From assembly GCF_000527695.1 (NCBI RefSeq), contig NZ_ATSX01000001.1:372001-436000 (forward strand): 64,000 nt of DNA, written 5' to 3'. Below, in pieces: positions 9,671-17,644 of the stretch. The translations under genes and the position numbers were made by a program. Numbering within the stretch: position 1 is the stretch's first letter; every line of letters starts with the position of its first letter. Source of the DNA: Commensalibacter papalotli (ex Servin-Garciduenas et al. 2014). GTDB lineage: Bacteria > Pseudomonadota > Alphaproteobacteria > Acetobacterales > Acetobacteraceae. Below the pieces are notes generated by a model. The model saw nothing but the letters and a program-made list of their open reading frames with translations. It was not told the DNA's origin and did not search any database.

Positions 9671-9687
9671 AATGATTTGTAATCATT
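9671..9687. promoter_or_regulatory. Candidate operator: 7+3+7 inverted repeat
   Basis: AATGATT-TGT-AATCATT is a perfect inverted repeat in the 256-bp gap between the M16 gene and the divergent SDR pseudogene. It looks like a dimeric repressor site, but the spacing is longer than in a Fur box. Regulator unknown. Confidence 0.3.
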
Positions 9688-9781
9688 ATGAAATGTGGTT
9701 TGAAATTAAATTTAAAAAATCAATAGTTTCAATAGCTTTCTAACTATTTTAGATTGTTAAACAAGAAATAATATTATCGAT

Positions 9782-10470
9782 ATGGGTCTAAAAGACAAAG
9801 TTACAGTTATTACAGGAGCCCGCGCAGTTATTGGGTGGGCAGTTGCCAAAGGGTTTGCTAATGTACATATTGCTTTGGTTGCTCGTCAAAAGAGATGTTT
9901 AGAAGAGGCGGAAAAAGTCTCTTAGAGATAAATTTGATGTGATGGGTAACCCTATTTCTTCTGACGTGGCTATAGGCTGAGGGTGCTGATAACATTGCAT
10001 CTCTTGTTAATAAAATCTTTGGCGGAGCGGATATACGAGTTAACAATACTGGTAGATGTTTAAACGAAACCATAGTGGAAGCATTTGAAGGTAAATGGCA
10101 GTTCTATTGGGCTTTGCACAGCTCAACTTTTTTGGTATAAACCAATTTATAACGTTACCAAAGTAGCTTTGATGATGTTTTCTAAAAACGTAAACAACTG
10201 AAGTTATCAAGGATAACATTTGTATTAATTGTATTAATCCTGGTTTAACTTTAACACCTGATTGAATTAAAACAGCCAAAGAATTAACTATAGATACTGG
10301 TGAAGATTGGGAAGGAATATCTAGAATTTGTCGCAGTTAAATACGCGACTATTAAACGGTTTACTTATCTTGAAGATCTAGCAATTTTTTGTTTTTTACG
10401 TTCAGACAAAGTATCTTATAGCCTTAGGTCATCATATTTTGTTAATAGTGGTATGTTAAATACGCTGTAT
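9782..10470 (+). pseudogene. Decayed short-chain dehydrogenase/reductase (SDR) gene
   Basis: Fragments of one SDR can be followed through all three frames in the right order. From ATG 9782: the NAD(P)-binding start with TGARAVIGWAVAKGF, stopped by TAG at 9923. The next frame from 9924 gives RDKFDVMGNPISSDVA. A third frame gives ADNIASLVNKIFGGADI and NNTG. Then come FWYKPIYNVTKVALMMFSK with the catalytic YxxxK (YNVTK), then INCINPGLTLTPD with TGA where Trp is expected, and finally IKRFTYLEDLAIF and YFVNSGMLNTL near the C terminus. The region that should hold the catalytic Ser is mostly deleted. At least three frameshifts, two nonsense codons and one internal deletion make it non-functional. 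The open frame 10300-10581 is only the last fragment plus run-off. Confidence 0.85.
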
Positions 10471-10551
10471 GAGTTATCTAAGCTTATTGTGATAAATGCT
10501 AGAGAAAAAAATTTATCTTCTGATTCGATTATCGAATTATTTCGATATATC

Positions 10552-10579
10552 AGTAAAGACGGAGTAAACCGTCTTTACT
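10552..10579 (-). terminator. Hairpin downstream of bfr
   Basis: Perfect 11-bp stem AGTAAAGACGG (10552-10562) / CCGTCTTTACT (10569-10579) with a 6-nt loop, 8 bp past the bfr stop on the minus strand. No long T-run follows on either strand, so it may be a terminator of moderate strength or a 3'-end protective stem. Confidence 0.5.
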
Positions 10580-10587
10580 AATAATGA

Positions 10588-11067
10588 TTATTCTGCTGAA
10601 TCGTCAGAATTTAAAGTGATATAACGTTCAATAGTGATACGTTTGATCAAATCGAATTGTGTTTCAATAAAATCAATATGACTTTCTTCCGATGCAAGGA
10701 TACCCAAGAAAAGATCACGGCTAACGAAATCATGAACAGATTCGCAATATGCGATTGCTTCACGAAGGTCTTTACAAGCTTTGATTTCTAATGCGAGATC
10801 AGATTGCAACATTTCTTCAACGTTTTCACCAATTTGAATGGTGTTTAATCGTTGCATGTTTGGAAGACCATCAAGCATTAAGATACGTTCAATGATCGTG
10901 TCAGCATGCTTCATTTCTTCAATAGATTCTTGGTATTCTTTTTTACCGAGTTTTGTGATGCCCCAATGGTTTAAAGTACGAGAATGAATGAAGTATTGAT
11001 TAATAGCAGTTAATTCGTTGGTTAATTGAATATTTAAAAATTCAATAACTTTTTTGTCTTTGATCAT
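10588..11067 (-). CDS. bfr: Bacterioferritin
   Basis: A 159-residue iron-storage ferritin that assembles into a 24-mer shell in the cytoplasm. All six di-iron ferroxidase ligands of E. coli Bfr are present at the same numbers: Glu18, Glu51, His54, Glu94, Glu127 and His130. Met52, the axial heme ligand shared across the subunit dimer, is also present, so this is the heme-binding type rather than a ferritin or Dps. ATG at 11067. It is divergent from bfd, which encodes the ferredoxin that releases stored iron, and the two share the 219-bp gap at 11068-11286. The SDR pseudogene is convergent on the other side. Confidence 0.97.
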   Translation of the reverse strand: MIKDKKVIEFLNIQLTNELTAINQYFIHSRTLNHWGITKLGKKEYQESIEEMKHADTIIERILMLDGLPNMQRLNTIQIGENVEEMLQSDLALEIKACKDLREAIAYCESVHDFVSRDLFLGILASEESHIDFIETQFDLIKRITIERYITLNSDDSAE

Positions 11068-11228
11068 TTTTGTTTCTCTAGGAAAGTTATAATTATATTT
11101 TGTTTCTTGTAGGCTATTTATTAACCTTACTTGGTTACCATACCACTTTTATTCACATAAGTAAAAAGCATAAAGTGAAATAAAATTCATTTTTTCAATT
11201 TTTTTTAAAAAAAAACTGGACAATAGAG

Positions 11229-11257
11229 TTGAGAATGGTTATTAATATCATTATTAA
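11229..11257 (+). promoter_or_regulatory. bfd promoter with overlapping Fur-box-like sequence
   Basis: A sigma-70-type promoter can be read as TTGAGA (11229-11234), 17-bp spacer, TATTAA (11252-11257). Positions 11231-11249 match 14 of 19 bases of the classical Fur consensus (GATAATGATAATCATTATC) and cover the -35 and spacer, where a repressor would block RNA polymerase. Transcription would start near 11264, about 22 nt before the bfd ATG. Fur control is inferred. Confidence 0.5.
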
Positions 11258-11286
11258 CAACTTTGTTGTCTTGGAGCGTTTTGGCA

Positions 11287-11466
11287 ATGTATATTTGTTC
11301 ATGTAGGGCTTTAACTGATAGGGATGTTGGTAACGCAATTCAGGGCGGTGCAGATCGCCCTAGTGCGGTCTATGAATCTTGTGGGTGCAAACCTGATTGT
11401 GGTCGGTGTGTTAACAGGATTGTTAATATGCTTAAAGAGCACAAGAAAGACGCTGTTCCGGCATAG
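11287..11466 (+). CDS. bfd: Bacterioferritin-associated ferredoxin
   Basis: A 59-residue [2Fe-2S] protein that docks on bacterioferritin and reduces stored Fe(III) for release. The four cluster cysteines fall at the E. coli Bfd positions: Cys4 and Cys6 (YICSC) and Cys38 and Cys41 (DCGRC). Two extra cysteines at 32 and 34 (SCGC) precede the second pair. The ATG at 11287 is chosen because GGAG lies 10 nt upstream and the product starts MYIC as in known Bfd; an upstream TTG at 11263 would add eight unlikely residues and would fall at the predicted transcription start. It is divergent from bfr and followed by a strong terminator. Confidence 0.93.
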   Translation: MYICSCRALTDRDVGNAIQGGADRPSAVYESCGCKPDCGRCVNRIVNMLKEHKKDAVPA

Positions 11467-11497
11467 ATTTATATATTTTGTTTCTTGAACTTATCTC

Positions 11498-11527
11498 AGC
11501 TCGTTTGTAATGAACGGGCTTTTTTTT
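11498..11527 (+). terminator. Intrinsic terminator after bfd
   Basis: Stem AGCTCGTT (11498-11505) / AACGGGCT (11513-11520), 8 bp with one G-U pair, 7-nt loop, followed at once by seven more Ts (11521-11527). A textbook Rho-independent terminator 31 bp beyond the bfd stop. Confidence 0.85.
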
Positions 11528-11619
11528 GTTTTTTATAATGTAGAATTGAAATTTAATTTACCTTGTTGGTTATATCTATTACTAATGAATGAATTAAAAA
11601 TCGGCATCTAGAGGGAATA

Positions 11620-12138
11620 ATGTCAAAAAATACTGATAATATATTGGTCAAAATTGACTTTTGGATACTCGATACGCTTTTTCAACCTCTTGCGAATCGT
11701 TTGCCAGGTGAAAAGATGAATCTGCGTGTGGGTACAAACTTAGTATTGGGTTCAGTAATTTTCTCATTTGCGTTTTTGTTATTACCCATGTTTTTGTATG
11801 GTGTAGGACTGTTTCATTCAACTTATAATTTAATGTCTTGTGTGATGATGAGCTGTTTTTATGCTTATGTACATCAAAGCCAAGGATTAGTTAGGGAGGG
11901 CTTCGTAAATCCCTTACGTTACCATTTGTTTGGTATTCGAATTATTTCGATTCCGTTCGCGCTTTATAGTGTTTATATATGGATGACCGCAGGTACCTTG
12001 GTGGGGCGCATTACTTTATTTTATTGTATCAGTAATATTTTGTCTGTCTGTGGACTTTATCTAGTGTCATGTAATGTTAACCCACCTAAAAAACAGGAAC
12101 ATCGTAAAGCTGTATTCTCTGAAAATCCATTTTCTTAA
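11620..12138 (+). CDS. Hypothetical multi-pass membrane protein
   Basis: A 172-residue protein I do not recognise. A polar N terminus of about 40 residues is followed by four probable transmembrane segments: about 44-66, 68-86, 105-125 and 130-152. The tail is polar and Lys/Glu-rich (PPKKQEHRK). There is no signal peptide and no conserved catalytic motif. The start at ATG 11620 is supported by GAGGGAAT about 6 nt upstream. It is a single gene, convergent with ccmI across a 38-bp gap, and preceded by the bfd terminator. No function is offered. Confidence 0.7.
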   Translation: MSKNTDNILVKIDFWILDTLFQPLANRLPGEKMNLRVGTNLVLGSVIFSFAFLLLPMFLYGVGLFHSTYNLMSCVMMSCFYAYVHQSQGLVREGFVNPLRYHLFGIRIISIPFALYSVYIWMTAGTLVGRITLFYCISNILSVCGLYLVSCNVNPPKKQEHRKAVFSENPFS

Positions 12139-12176
12139 CAGATTACTGTAGTTTGAAAAGCCAGAACAATTTTATA

Positions 12177-12917
12177 CTATGGATGTGTTTTTTCATATTG
12201 AGTAATGCGTTGCTCGGCAAGCGCTCTCCATGGAGCATCTTGAGGTGCGGCTTCCAGAGCTTTTCGGAATAAATTAACGCTGTCAGTTGAGACTTTTCCC
12301 TCTATTTGAGTTTGTAATTCAGCGATTTGAGCTGCAAGGTTGGGATCATATTGCTGATTTAAAGCTTCTTTCCATGCCACTACAGCAGCAGGTAAATTAC
12401 CCCGAGAAGCCTCAATTTTACCCAAGAGTAGATATCCCTCTACTCGTTTTGGATTCATCACTGATAAGGTTGTTAATTTGGCTTTTAATTGTTCAATATA
12501 AGGAACAATTTTTTTGTTCATTTCTTCTTGCTCGGCCATTCTTGGTGCCAAGGGTGCTGCGGGTAAAGCAGGAACGCCGTTCATTATGTACAATCCCATG
12601 GCCGCCATAGGAATACATAAAAGTCCCAAAGCAATGGCCACAAATCCGCTTGTGGATAAAACAGATTGTAAGGGAGCTGTTGTTGCAGAAGAGGGGTCAC
12701 TTTTAAGTAGTCTTCTTTGTATTTCAAGCTGAGCTTGATCATATTCTGTTTTTAAAATTAATCCATGTTCTAAATAATTTTTTAGTTCTTTTAGCTGTGA
12801 TTGGTAAACACGCAATGCGGATTGTTGTGCATTGGTGACTGTCGGGGCTTTGTATAATGTTATCCAACAAGGAAGTAAACAAAGTAAGCTAAAAAGAATA
12901 ATAACGATCCATAACAT
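12177..12917 (-). CDS. ccmI: Cytochrome c maturation protein CcmI (CycH-like)
   Basis: A 246-residue membrane protein that presents apocytochrome c to the heme ligation complex. The N-terminal part has two transmembrane segments (about 2-22 and 89-111) joined by a cytoplasmic loop with basic and heptad-like sequence, followed by a periplasmic TPR-like helical region (about 130-240, with GYLLLGKIEASRGNLPAAVVAW). This is the standard CcmI layout, though short at the C terminus compared with the long alphaproteobacterial forms. It is the last gene of the ccm cluster; ccmH ends 7 bp upstream. The call rests on layout and position more than on a diagnostic motif. Confidence 0.85.
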   Translation of the reverse strand: MLWIVIILFSLLCLLPCWITLYKAPTVTNAQQSALRVYQSQLKELKNYLEHGLILKTEYDQAQLEIQRRLLKSDPSSATTAPLQSVLSTSGFVAIALGLLCIPMAAMGLYIMNGVPALPAAPLAPRMAEQEEMNKKIVPYIEQLKAKLTTLSVMNPKRVEGYLLLGKIEASRGNLPAAVVAWKEALNQQYDPNLAAQIAELQTQIEGKVSTDSVNLFRKALEAAPQDAPWRALAEQRITQYEKTHP

Positions 12918-12923
12918 TTTGTT

Positions 12924-13385
12924 TTACTCTTTCATTAACTCGGAGAGACGTTGTCGCTCTTCTTTACTTAGTTCTGTACTGGCTATTTTATTTTTTTTGC
13001 GCAATGTAACAAATGCCACCACACATCCTATGACCAATCCCAATACAGGCATGAACCATAAAAGAGCTGTGGTTAGGGTAAAAGGTGGACTTAAACGAAT
13101 AAAATTTCCATAGCGATCTACCATCCATTGCATGACTTGCTGATCATTATCGCCACCTTTGATTCTCTGTCTGACCACTTTACGTAAATCCTTTGCTAGA
13201 TCTGCACTGCTATCTTCAATGCTTTCATTTTGGCAAACTAGGCATCTTAACTGTGCGCCAATATGTTGAGCGCGTTGTTCTTGCACAGGATTTTTCAGCA
13301 TTTCATCGGGACTGTCTATTCCAAAAGCAACTATTGGAGCAGAGAGGCCTAGACAAAAAAGGAAAATAAAAGTTATAAAACGCAT
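12924..13385 (-). CDS. ccmH: Cytochrome c maturation thiol oxidoreductase CcmH
   Basis: A 153-residue, membrane-anchored periplasmic protein that reduces or holds the CXXCH cysteines of apocytochrome c. A signal peptide (1-22) is followed by the diagnostic LRCLVCQNESIEDS segment, with the redox pair at Cys48 and Cys51, then the RYGNFIRLSPPF motif and a C-terminal transmembrane helix (about 105-128). The protein corresponds to the N-terminal domain of E. coli CcmH; the TPR half is supplied separately by ccmI. Start ATG 13385. It lies 11 bp downstream of ccmG. Confidence 0.95.
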   Translation of the reverse strand: MRFITFIFLFCLGLSAPIVAFGIDSPDEMLKNPVQEQRAQHIGAQLRCLVCQNESIEDSSADLAKDLRKVVRQRIKGGDNDQQVMQWMVDRYGNFIRLSPPFTLTTALLWFMPVLGLVIGCVVAFVTLRKKNKIASTELSKEERQRLSELMKE

Positions 13386-13396
13386 GATTTTTTTCC

Positions 13397-13942
13397 TTAC
13401 TTTAATAAGGAAAGAAGCGTTTGGGTGGAGTTAACGGTCAATGGCTTTGGATAATGCCATTTAATAATGCCTCCTGGCATAACCAAGAAGCTTTCTGGCA
13501 CACCAGAAACACCCCACTCAATCCCAACATTACCATTATTATCCTGTCCGATACGTTGATAAGGGTTTCCGTTACGTTTTAAAAAACCCGAGACTGAGTT
13601 TTGTTTATCTTTGTAAGCAATGCCCCAAATCGAAATATGGCTGGATAATTGTTGTAACATACTCATTTCAGTCAGGCAGGGAATGCACCAAGAAGCAAAA
13701 AAATTAATTAAAACAGGTTCAGTTTGTTGTTGCAATTCTTGTTGATTAAACCCTGTGGATGGTGGTTGAGCTGACAAAGAAAAGGCAGGGATAGGTTTAT
13801 TTAAAATGGGTGTGTTAATTTCTTTGGGATCAAAATTGCCTTTGCGTATTCCAGAAAGCATGGCCAAAAAACCACCACCTGCAACAGCGGCGGTGGCAAA
13901 GGGAAGAGACCATAATAAACGTCGACGGGTAATGTCTTGCAT
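13397..13942 (-). CDS. ccmG: Thiol:disulfide interchange protein CcmG/DsbE
   Basis: A 181-residue membrane-anchored periplasmic thioredoxin that keeps apocytochrome heme-binding cysteines reduced. The arginine-rich N terminus (TRRRLLWSL) leads into a transmembrane anchor (about 9-30). The thioredoxin domain carries WCIPC with Cys86 and Cys89, and the GVPESFLVMPGG segment supplies the conserved cis-Pro region and the acidic residue typical of CcmG. It starts 1 bp downstream of the ccmF stop, so the two are probably translationally coupled. The length is usual for the family. Confidence 0.94.
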   Translation of the reverse strand: MQDITRRRLLWSLPFATAAVAGGGFLAMLSGIRKGNFDPKEINTPILNKPIPAFSLSAQPPSTGFNQQELQQQTEPVLINFFASWCIPCLTEMSMLQQLSSHISIWGIAYKDKQNSVSGFLKRNGNPYQRIGQDNNGNVGIEWGVSGVPESFLVMPGGIIKWHYPKPLTVNSTQTLLSLLK

Positions 13943-13943
13943 T

Positions 13944-15932
13944 TCAAACTTCCTTTATTCTTTTTCTATTGGCAGGGGTTCCAACTCTGAAACGACGATC
14001 CGTTAAAGTAATAAACCCACCAATAGCCATAATAAATCCACCAATCCAAATCCAAGGAGCCAAAGGATTATAATGTAGACGCAAGACAAATAAGGGCGTT
14101 GTTTGGGTACTATTTTTGCTGTCGCCTAAAACTGCATAAAGATCAGACATTAAATTTGTATGAATAGCCACATTTGTTATCACTTGTTTTTGGCGATCAA
14201 AGAAACGGCGCGAAGGGAGCATCCAAGTGATTGGTTTGCCATTTTTTGAAACTTTGATTACCGCTTCAGTGGAAATAAAATTAGGGCCTTGGCGATCATC
14301 TACATTAGTTAAGGTCCAATCATATCCAGCTAAATGAATAGTAGTTCCAATAGGCACCTCAACGATTTTTTGCTGGCTGGCGGCCATGCCAATAATGCCT
14401 AAGATTGTAATGGCAACGCCTATGTGTGCAATATACGTTGCATAAAAAGAGCGTGGCAGTCCGATTATACGATTATAACTATTGCTAATTGAAGTTTTAA
14501 ACAAAGCAATATGCTTAATAAAGTCCGAGCAAGCGCTCAGTATAATCCATATACAAAGGCTACTAGCTAGCGCGGGTATAATTTGGTGTAAGATAAGGAA
14601 AGCAATAACAACATTTGAAATGGATAAGCATGCTGCGAATCCCAGTATCTTTGCTGTTTGCTTGATATTTCCTTTTTTAAACGCGATGACAGGGCCTATT
14701 GCCATAACCAAGAATAAAAAGAGCGCGATTGGAATAAGGGCATTATCGAAAAAGGGTTTACCAACAGAAAGGGTTTGACCATTAATCAGCTGAATAAAAG
14801 GGGGATAAAGGGTTCCCGTTAAAACCACTGCTGACATGGTGCAGAGTAAAATATTGTTTAAGACAATTGAACCTTCACGTGAAAAGAAAGCAAATATTCC
14901 TGTTGATGTCAATGTCGGTGCACGCCAAGCAAAAAGTAACAAAGCGCCACCACTAATGACGGCTAATAACAATAAAATAAATACCCCTCTGGCAGGATCA
15001 GAAGCAAAAGCATGCACAGAGTTTAAAATACCAGAGCGAACCAAGAAAGTTCCACTTAAAGAAAGGGAGAATGTGCCTATTGCCAGCAAAATCGTCCAGA
15101 TTTTGAGCGATTCTCTTTTTTCCACTACTAAAGCAGAATGTAACAAAGCGGTTCCTGTCAACCATGGAAGCAAAGATGCATTTTCTACAGGATCCCAAAA
15201 CCAATAGCCTCCCCAACCCAGAACATAATAGGACCACCAAGACCCCAAGGCAATGCCACACGTTAATAATGCCCAAGCCAATACTGTCCAAGGACGTACC
15301 CAACGTCCCCATGCCGCATCAACTTTACCTTCGAGTAAAGCTGCAACAGCAAAGGCGAAGGGGACTGCAAAACCAACGTAACCCATATAAAGAATAGGGG
15401 GATGAAAGGCTAGCCCAGGATCTTGTAATAAAGGATTCATACCTTGCCCATCCAAAGGTGCTGGCCATACACGAAGGAAAGGATTGGACGTGGTTAAACA
15501 GAAAAGCTCAAATCCAGCGGCACTGCCACCCATAATCGCTATGACTTTGGCACGTAAAGAAAGCGGAAGATGCTGACTATAGGCAGAGACAATGGCGCCA
15601 AAGAATGCCAAGATAAAAGCCCATAGTAAAATAGACCCTTCATGATTTCCCCAAACCCCTGTGATTTTATAAAGTAAGGGCTTATCAACAGCACTGTTTT
15701 GCAAGATATTTTGCACAGAGAAATCATCTGTAACCGCAGCTGTGACCAAACATGCAAAAGCCAACGTTAATGCTAAAAACTGTCCCCATGCCAAAGGAGA
15801 AGCCAAAGCCATTAAACGACTATTTTTGACTTTGGCGCCCATTAGCGGGATTAAACATTGTGCTCCTGCAAGGCAACAGGCTAATGCCAGAGTAAAATGA
15901 CCAAATTCTGGGCTTAATATTTTTGAGATCAC
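13944..15932 (-). CDS. ccmF: Heme lyase subunit CcmF
   Basis: A 662-residue integral membrane protein of the CcmF/H/I complex that attaches heme to apocytochrome c. It has about 14-15 hydrophobic segments and the periplasmic tryptophan-rich WWD domain (GWGGYWFWDPVENASLLPW, near 237-255) that contacts heme. A large periplasmic domain near the C terminus (about 490-625, including VEVPIGTTIHLAGYDW) matches the CcmF C-terminal domain. The start is GTG at 15932; no ATG nearby gives a better start. A 173-bp gap with a hairpin separates it from ccmE, unlike the tight spacing elsewhere in the cluster, so transcription may partly restart here. Confidence 0.96.
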   Translation of the reverse strand: MISKILSPEFGHFTLALACCLAGAQCLIPLMGAKVKNSRLMALASPLAWGQFLALTLAFACLVTAAVTDDFSVQNILQNSAVDKPLLYKITGVWGNHEGSILLWAFILAFFGAIVSAYSQHLPLSLRAKVIAIMGGSAAGFELFCLTTSNPFLRVWPAPLDGQGMNPLLQDPGLAFHPPILYMGYVGFAVPFAFAVAALLEGKVDAAWGRWVRPWTVLAWALLTCGIALGSWWSYYVLGWGGYWFWDPVENASLLPWLTGTALLHSALVVEKRESLKIWTILLAIGTFSLSLSGTFLVRSGILNSVHAFASDPARGVFILLLLAVISGGALLLFAWRAPTLTSTGIFAFFSREGSIVLNNILLCTMSAVVLTGTLYPPFIQLINGQTLSVGKPFFDNALIPIALFLFLVMAIGPVIAFKKGNIKQTAKILGFAACLSISNVVIAFLILHQIIPALASSLCIWIILSACSDFIKHIALFKTSISNSYNRIIGLPRSFYATYIAHIGVAITILGIIGMAASQQKIVEVPIGTTIHLAGYDWTLTNVDDRQGPNFISTEAVIKVSKNGKPITWMLPSRRFFDRQKQVITNVAIHTNLMSDLYAVLGDSKNSTQTTPLFVLRLHYNPLAPWIWIGGFIMAIGGFITLTDRRFRVGTPANRKRIKEV

Positions 15933-16062
15933 AGTCTTTATCCAAAGTCTATGGGTGAAGGCAAAAAATCATTCTTAACGAAAGCTGTTTTAAAAGAAAA
16001 TAAGAAAATTGAAACTAAGTTGAGGTTTTATTGATATTTACAGCGTTATATTAAAAATAAGG

Positions 16063-16101
16063 ATGAGTTTTTATATTGGAGTAGGTAATAAAAAAACTCA
16101 T
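16063..16101 (-). terminator. Possible attenuating hairpin between ccmE and ccmF
   Basis: Perfect 10-bp inverted repeat ATGAGTTTTT (16063-16072) / AAAAACTCAT (16092-16101), loop 19 nt, 5 bp past the ccmE stop on the minus strand, with CCTTATTTTT after it. It could reduce transcription into ccmFGHI. The stem has only three G-C pairs, so it is weak. Confidence 0.35.
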
Positions 16102-16105
16102 ATTA

Positions 16106-16600
16106 TTATTTTGGTTTTGTCATATGATCCCAGGTTTGGGCATCAGGTGGAGGGCCATATTTAGGATCCCACTTACCACTTTTACGGAGTGCTTCGGCAA
16201 CTTCTTTGGGCATATAGGTTTCATCATGCTTAGCAAGAACCTCATTAGCAGTAAAAACATTGTTTTTATCCAAACTGCCAATAGCAATAACGCTTTGCCC
16301 CTCACGAAATAAATCGGGTAAAATACCAGTATAATGCACTTCAATAGCAGCTTGACCATCGGTTACTTTGAATTGTGCTGTAGGGGTTTGATCTTTGTGT
16401 GAGTAATGCAAAGAATTAGCCATAACCATTCCTCCTAATCGGATTGTTGTTCCTTGTTCAGTAGGATGGTTAATAAGCTGTGAAGGCGCTTTGAAATAAA
16501 CAAGATTACTGGAAAAAGCAGAAAGGATTAAAATAATGGCAATGGCAAAAGAACCCATAGCAGACAGAGTAATCCATAATCTTTTTGTTTTACGTTTCAT
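16106..16600 (-). CDS. ccmE: Cytochrome c maturation heme chaperone CcmE
   Basis: A 164-residue membrane-anchored periplasmic chaperone that binds heme covalently and hands it to CcmF. A basic N terminus (MKRKTKRLW) and one transmembrane helix (about 10-30) precede the OB-fold beta barrel. His125 in the VLAKHDETYMP segment is the heme-attaching histidine, with the Tyr four residues on that completes the HxxxY signature. The C-terminal tail is flexible and Pro/Lys-rich. The start ATG overlaps the ccmD stop (ATGA), indicating translational coupling. Confidence 0.96.
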   Translation of the reverse strand: MKRKTKRLWITLSAMGSFAIAIILILSAFSSNLVYFKAPSQLINHPTEQGTTIRLGGMVMANSLHYSHKDQTPTAQFKVTDGQAAIEVHYTGILPDLFREGQSVIAIGSLDKNNVFTANEVLAKHDETYMPKEVAEALRKSGKWDPKYGPPPDAQTWDHMTKPK

Positions 16601-16737
16601 GATGGCTTATTGTTATTTTGCAGCTGGGAAAGTTTTTTTTGTACTTGTTTGAGTCTGGTCCAGGAATGCAAGGAAATTGTTCCAAGAGCGATAATAGTAA
16701 TTCCATAAGCAGCAATCAAATAAGGTAAATGGGTCAT
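16597..16737 (-). CDS. ccmD: Heme exporter subunit CcmD
   Basis: A 46-residue protein, easy to miss because of its size. It starts ATG at 16737 (MTHLPYLIAAYGITI), has one transmembrane helix (about 4-24), and ends in a Lys/Gln-rich cytoplasmic tail (LKQVQKKLSQLQ). Its stop TGA overlaps the ccmE ATG, and its start lies 11 bp after the ccmC stop. Size, topology and position match CcmD, which joins CcmC and CcmE and helps release heme-loaded CcmE. Sequence conservation of CcmD is low across bacteria, so context carries much of the call. Confidence 0.88.
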   Translation of the reverse strand: MTHLPYLIAAYGITIIALGTISLHSWTRLKQVQKKLSQLQNNNKPS

Positions 16738-16748
16738 AAAGGAATGGC

Positions 16749-17504
16749 CTATTCATTTAATAAAATGTGACGGATTTGACGTTCAAGAATAGCAGTTCGT
16801 AATCGAATACATACCAATGCAATAAAACCTAAAGCAAGCCCTGCAAAGCAAAAAAATAAAGGCCACATCATTGAAAAACTCATTGAAGGTGCATGGGTCA
16901 AACTGAATGTACTTGGTTGGTGTAAAGTGTTCCACCAATTAACACTAAATTTAATGATAGGTAAATCAAAAACGCCAACCAAAGCTAAAATAGCTGCAGC
17001 TTTATATCCTTTTTGTTGATCATCAAAGGCATGCAACAAGGTAATATGCCCCAAATATAAAAAGAATAAAACTAAAACAGAGGTTAATCTGGCATCCCAT
17101 ACCCACCATGTTCCCCACATGGGTTTCCCCCATAAAGAGCCTGTAATTAAACATAATGCTGTAATGACAGCACCAACAGGGCCGATTTCTTCTGCGGCTA
17201 AATCAGCCAAAGGGTGTTTCCAAATCAATGAGCATAAGGCACAGACCGCCAAAGCAAAATAACCACCGCTGGCTAGGATTGCCATAGGAACATGAATATA
17301 CATAATTCGAACGCTGTCCCCTTGTTGCCAGTCAGCGGGCGAATAAAATAGTCCCCAAACTAGGCCAATAACTAGGCATAGTGCTGCACTAACATTAATC
17401 CAAGGTTGAATGATTGTTGCAAAGCGCAAAAAAAATCCAGGATTGGCTAGGCGGTGGATATTAAAGCGAGATTGTTGTTGAGGTGGCAAAGATGTATCTG
17501 TCAT
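16749..17504 (-). CDS. ccmC: Heme transfer protein CcmC
   Basis: A 251-residue integral membrane protein that loads heme on CcmE. It has six transmembrane segments after a polar N terminus of about 30 residues, and the periplasmic heme-binding WWD motif WGTWWVWDARLTS near residues 130-142. The conserved histidines expected either side of the motif are present in MYIHVPMA (about 69-76) and in the later LHQPSTFSLTHAPSM loop (about 188-203). It is the first gene of this minus-strand cluster. ccmA and ccmB, which normally precede it, are not in the window upstream, where an unrelated plus-strand gene lies. ATG at 17504. Confidence 0.95.
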   Translation of the reverse strand: MTDTSLPPQQQSRFNIHRLANPGFFLRFATIIQPWINVSAALCLVIGLVWGLFYSPADWQQGDSVRIMYIHVPMAILASGGYFALAVCALCSLIWKHPLADLAAEEIGPVGAVITALCLITGSLWGKPMWGTWWVWDARLTSVLVLFFLYLGHITLLHAFDDQQKGYKAAAILALVGVFDLPIIKFSVNWWNTLHQPSTFSLTHAPSMSFSMMWPLFFCFAGLALGFIALVCIRLRTAILERQIRHILLNE

Positions 17505-17644
17505 TTAAAGATATATATATCATAGAACAAAAATTAACATAGTATTACTAGTGAAAGATTTTTTTTTCAATTTTAAAAGTAGAATGATGATTTTTTATAT
17601 GCATAATAAGTAATTATTAATGAATTTATAATAAGGAAATAAAA

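Noticed and set aside
10300-10581. Open frame that could be called a 93-residue hypothetical gene
   Set aside because: Its residues match the C-terminal end of an SDR in continuation of fragments upstream in other frames, so it is part of the pseudogene.
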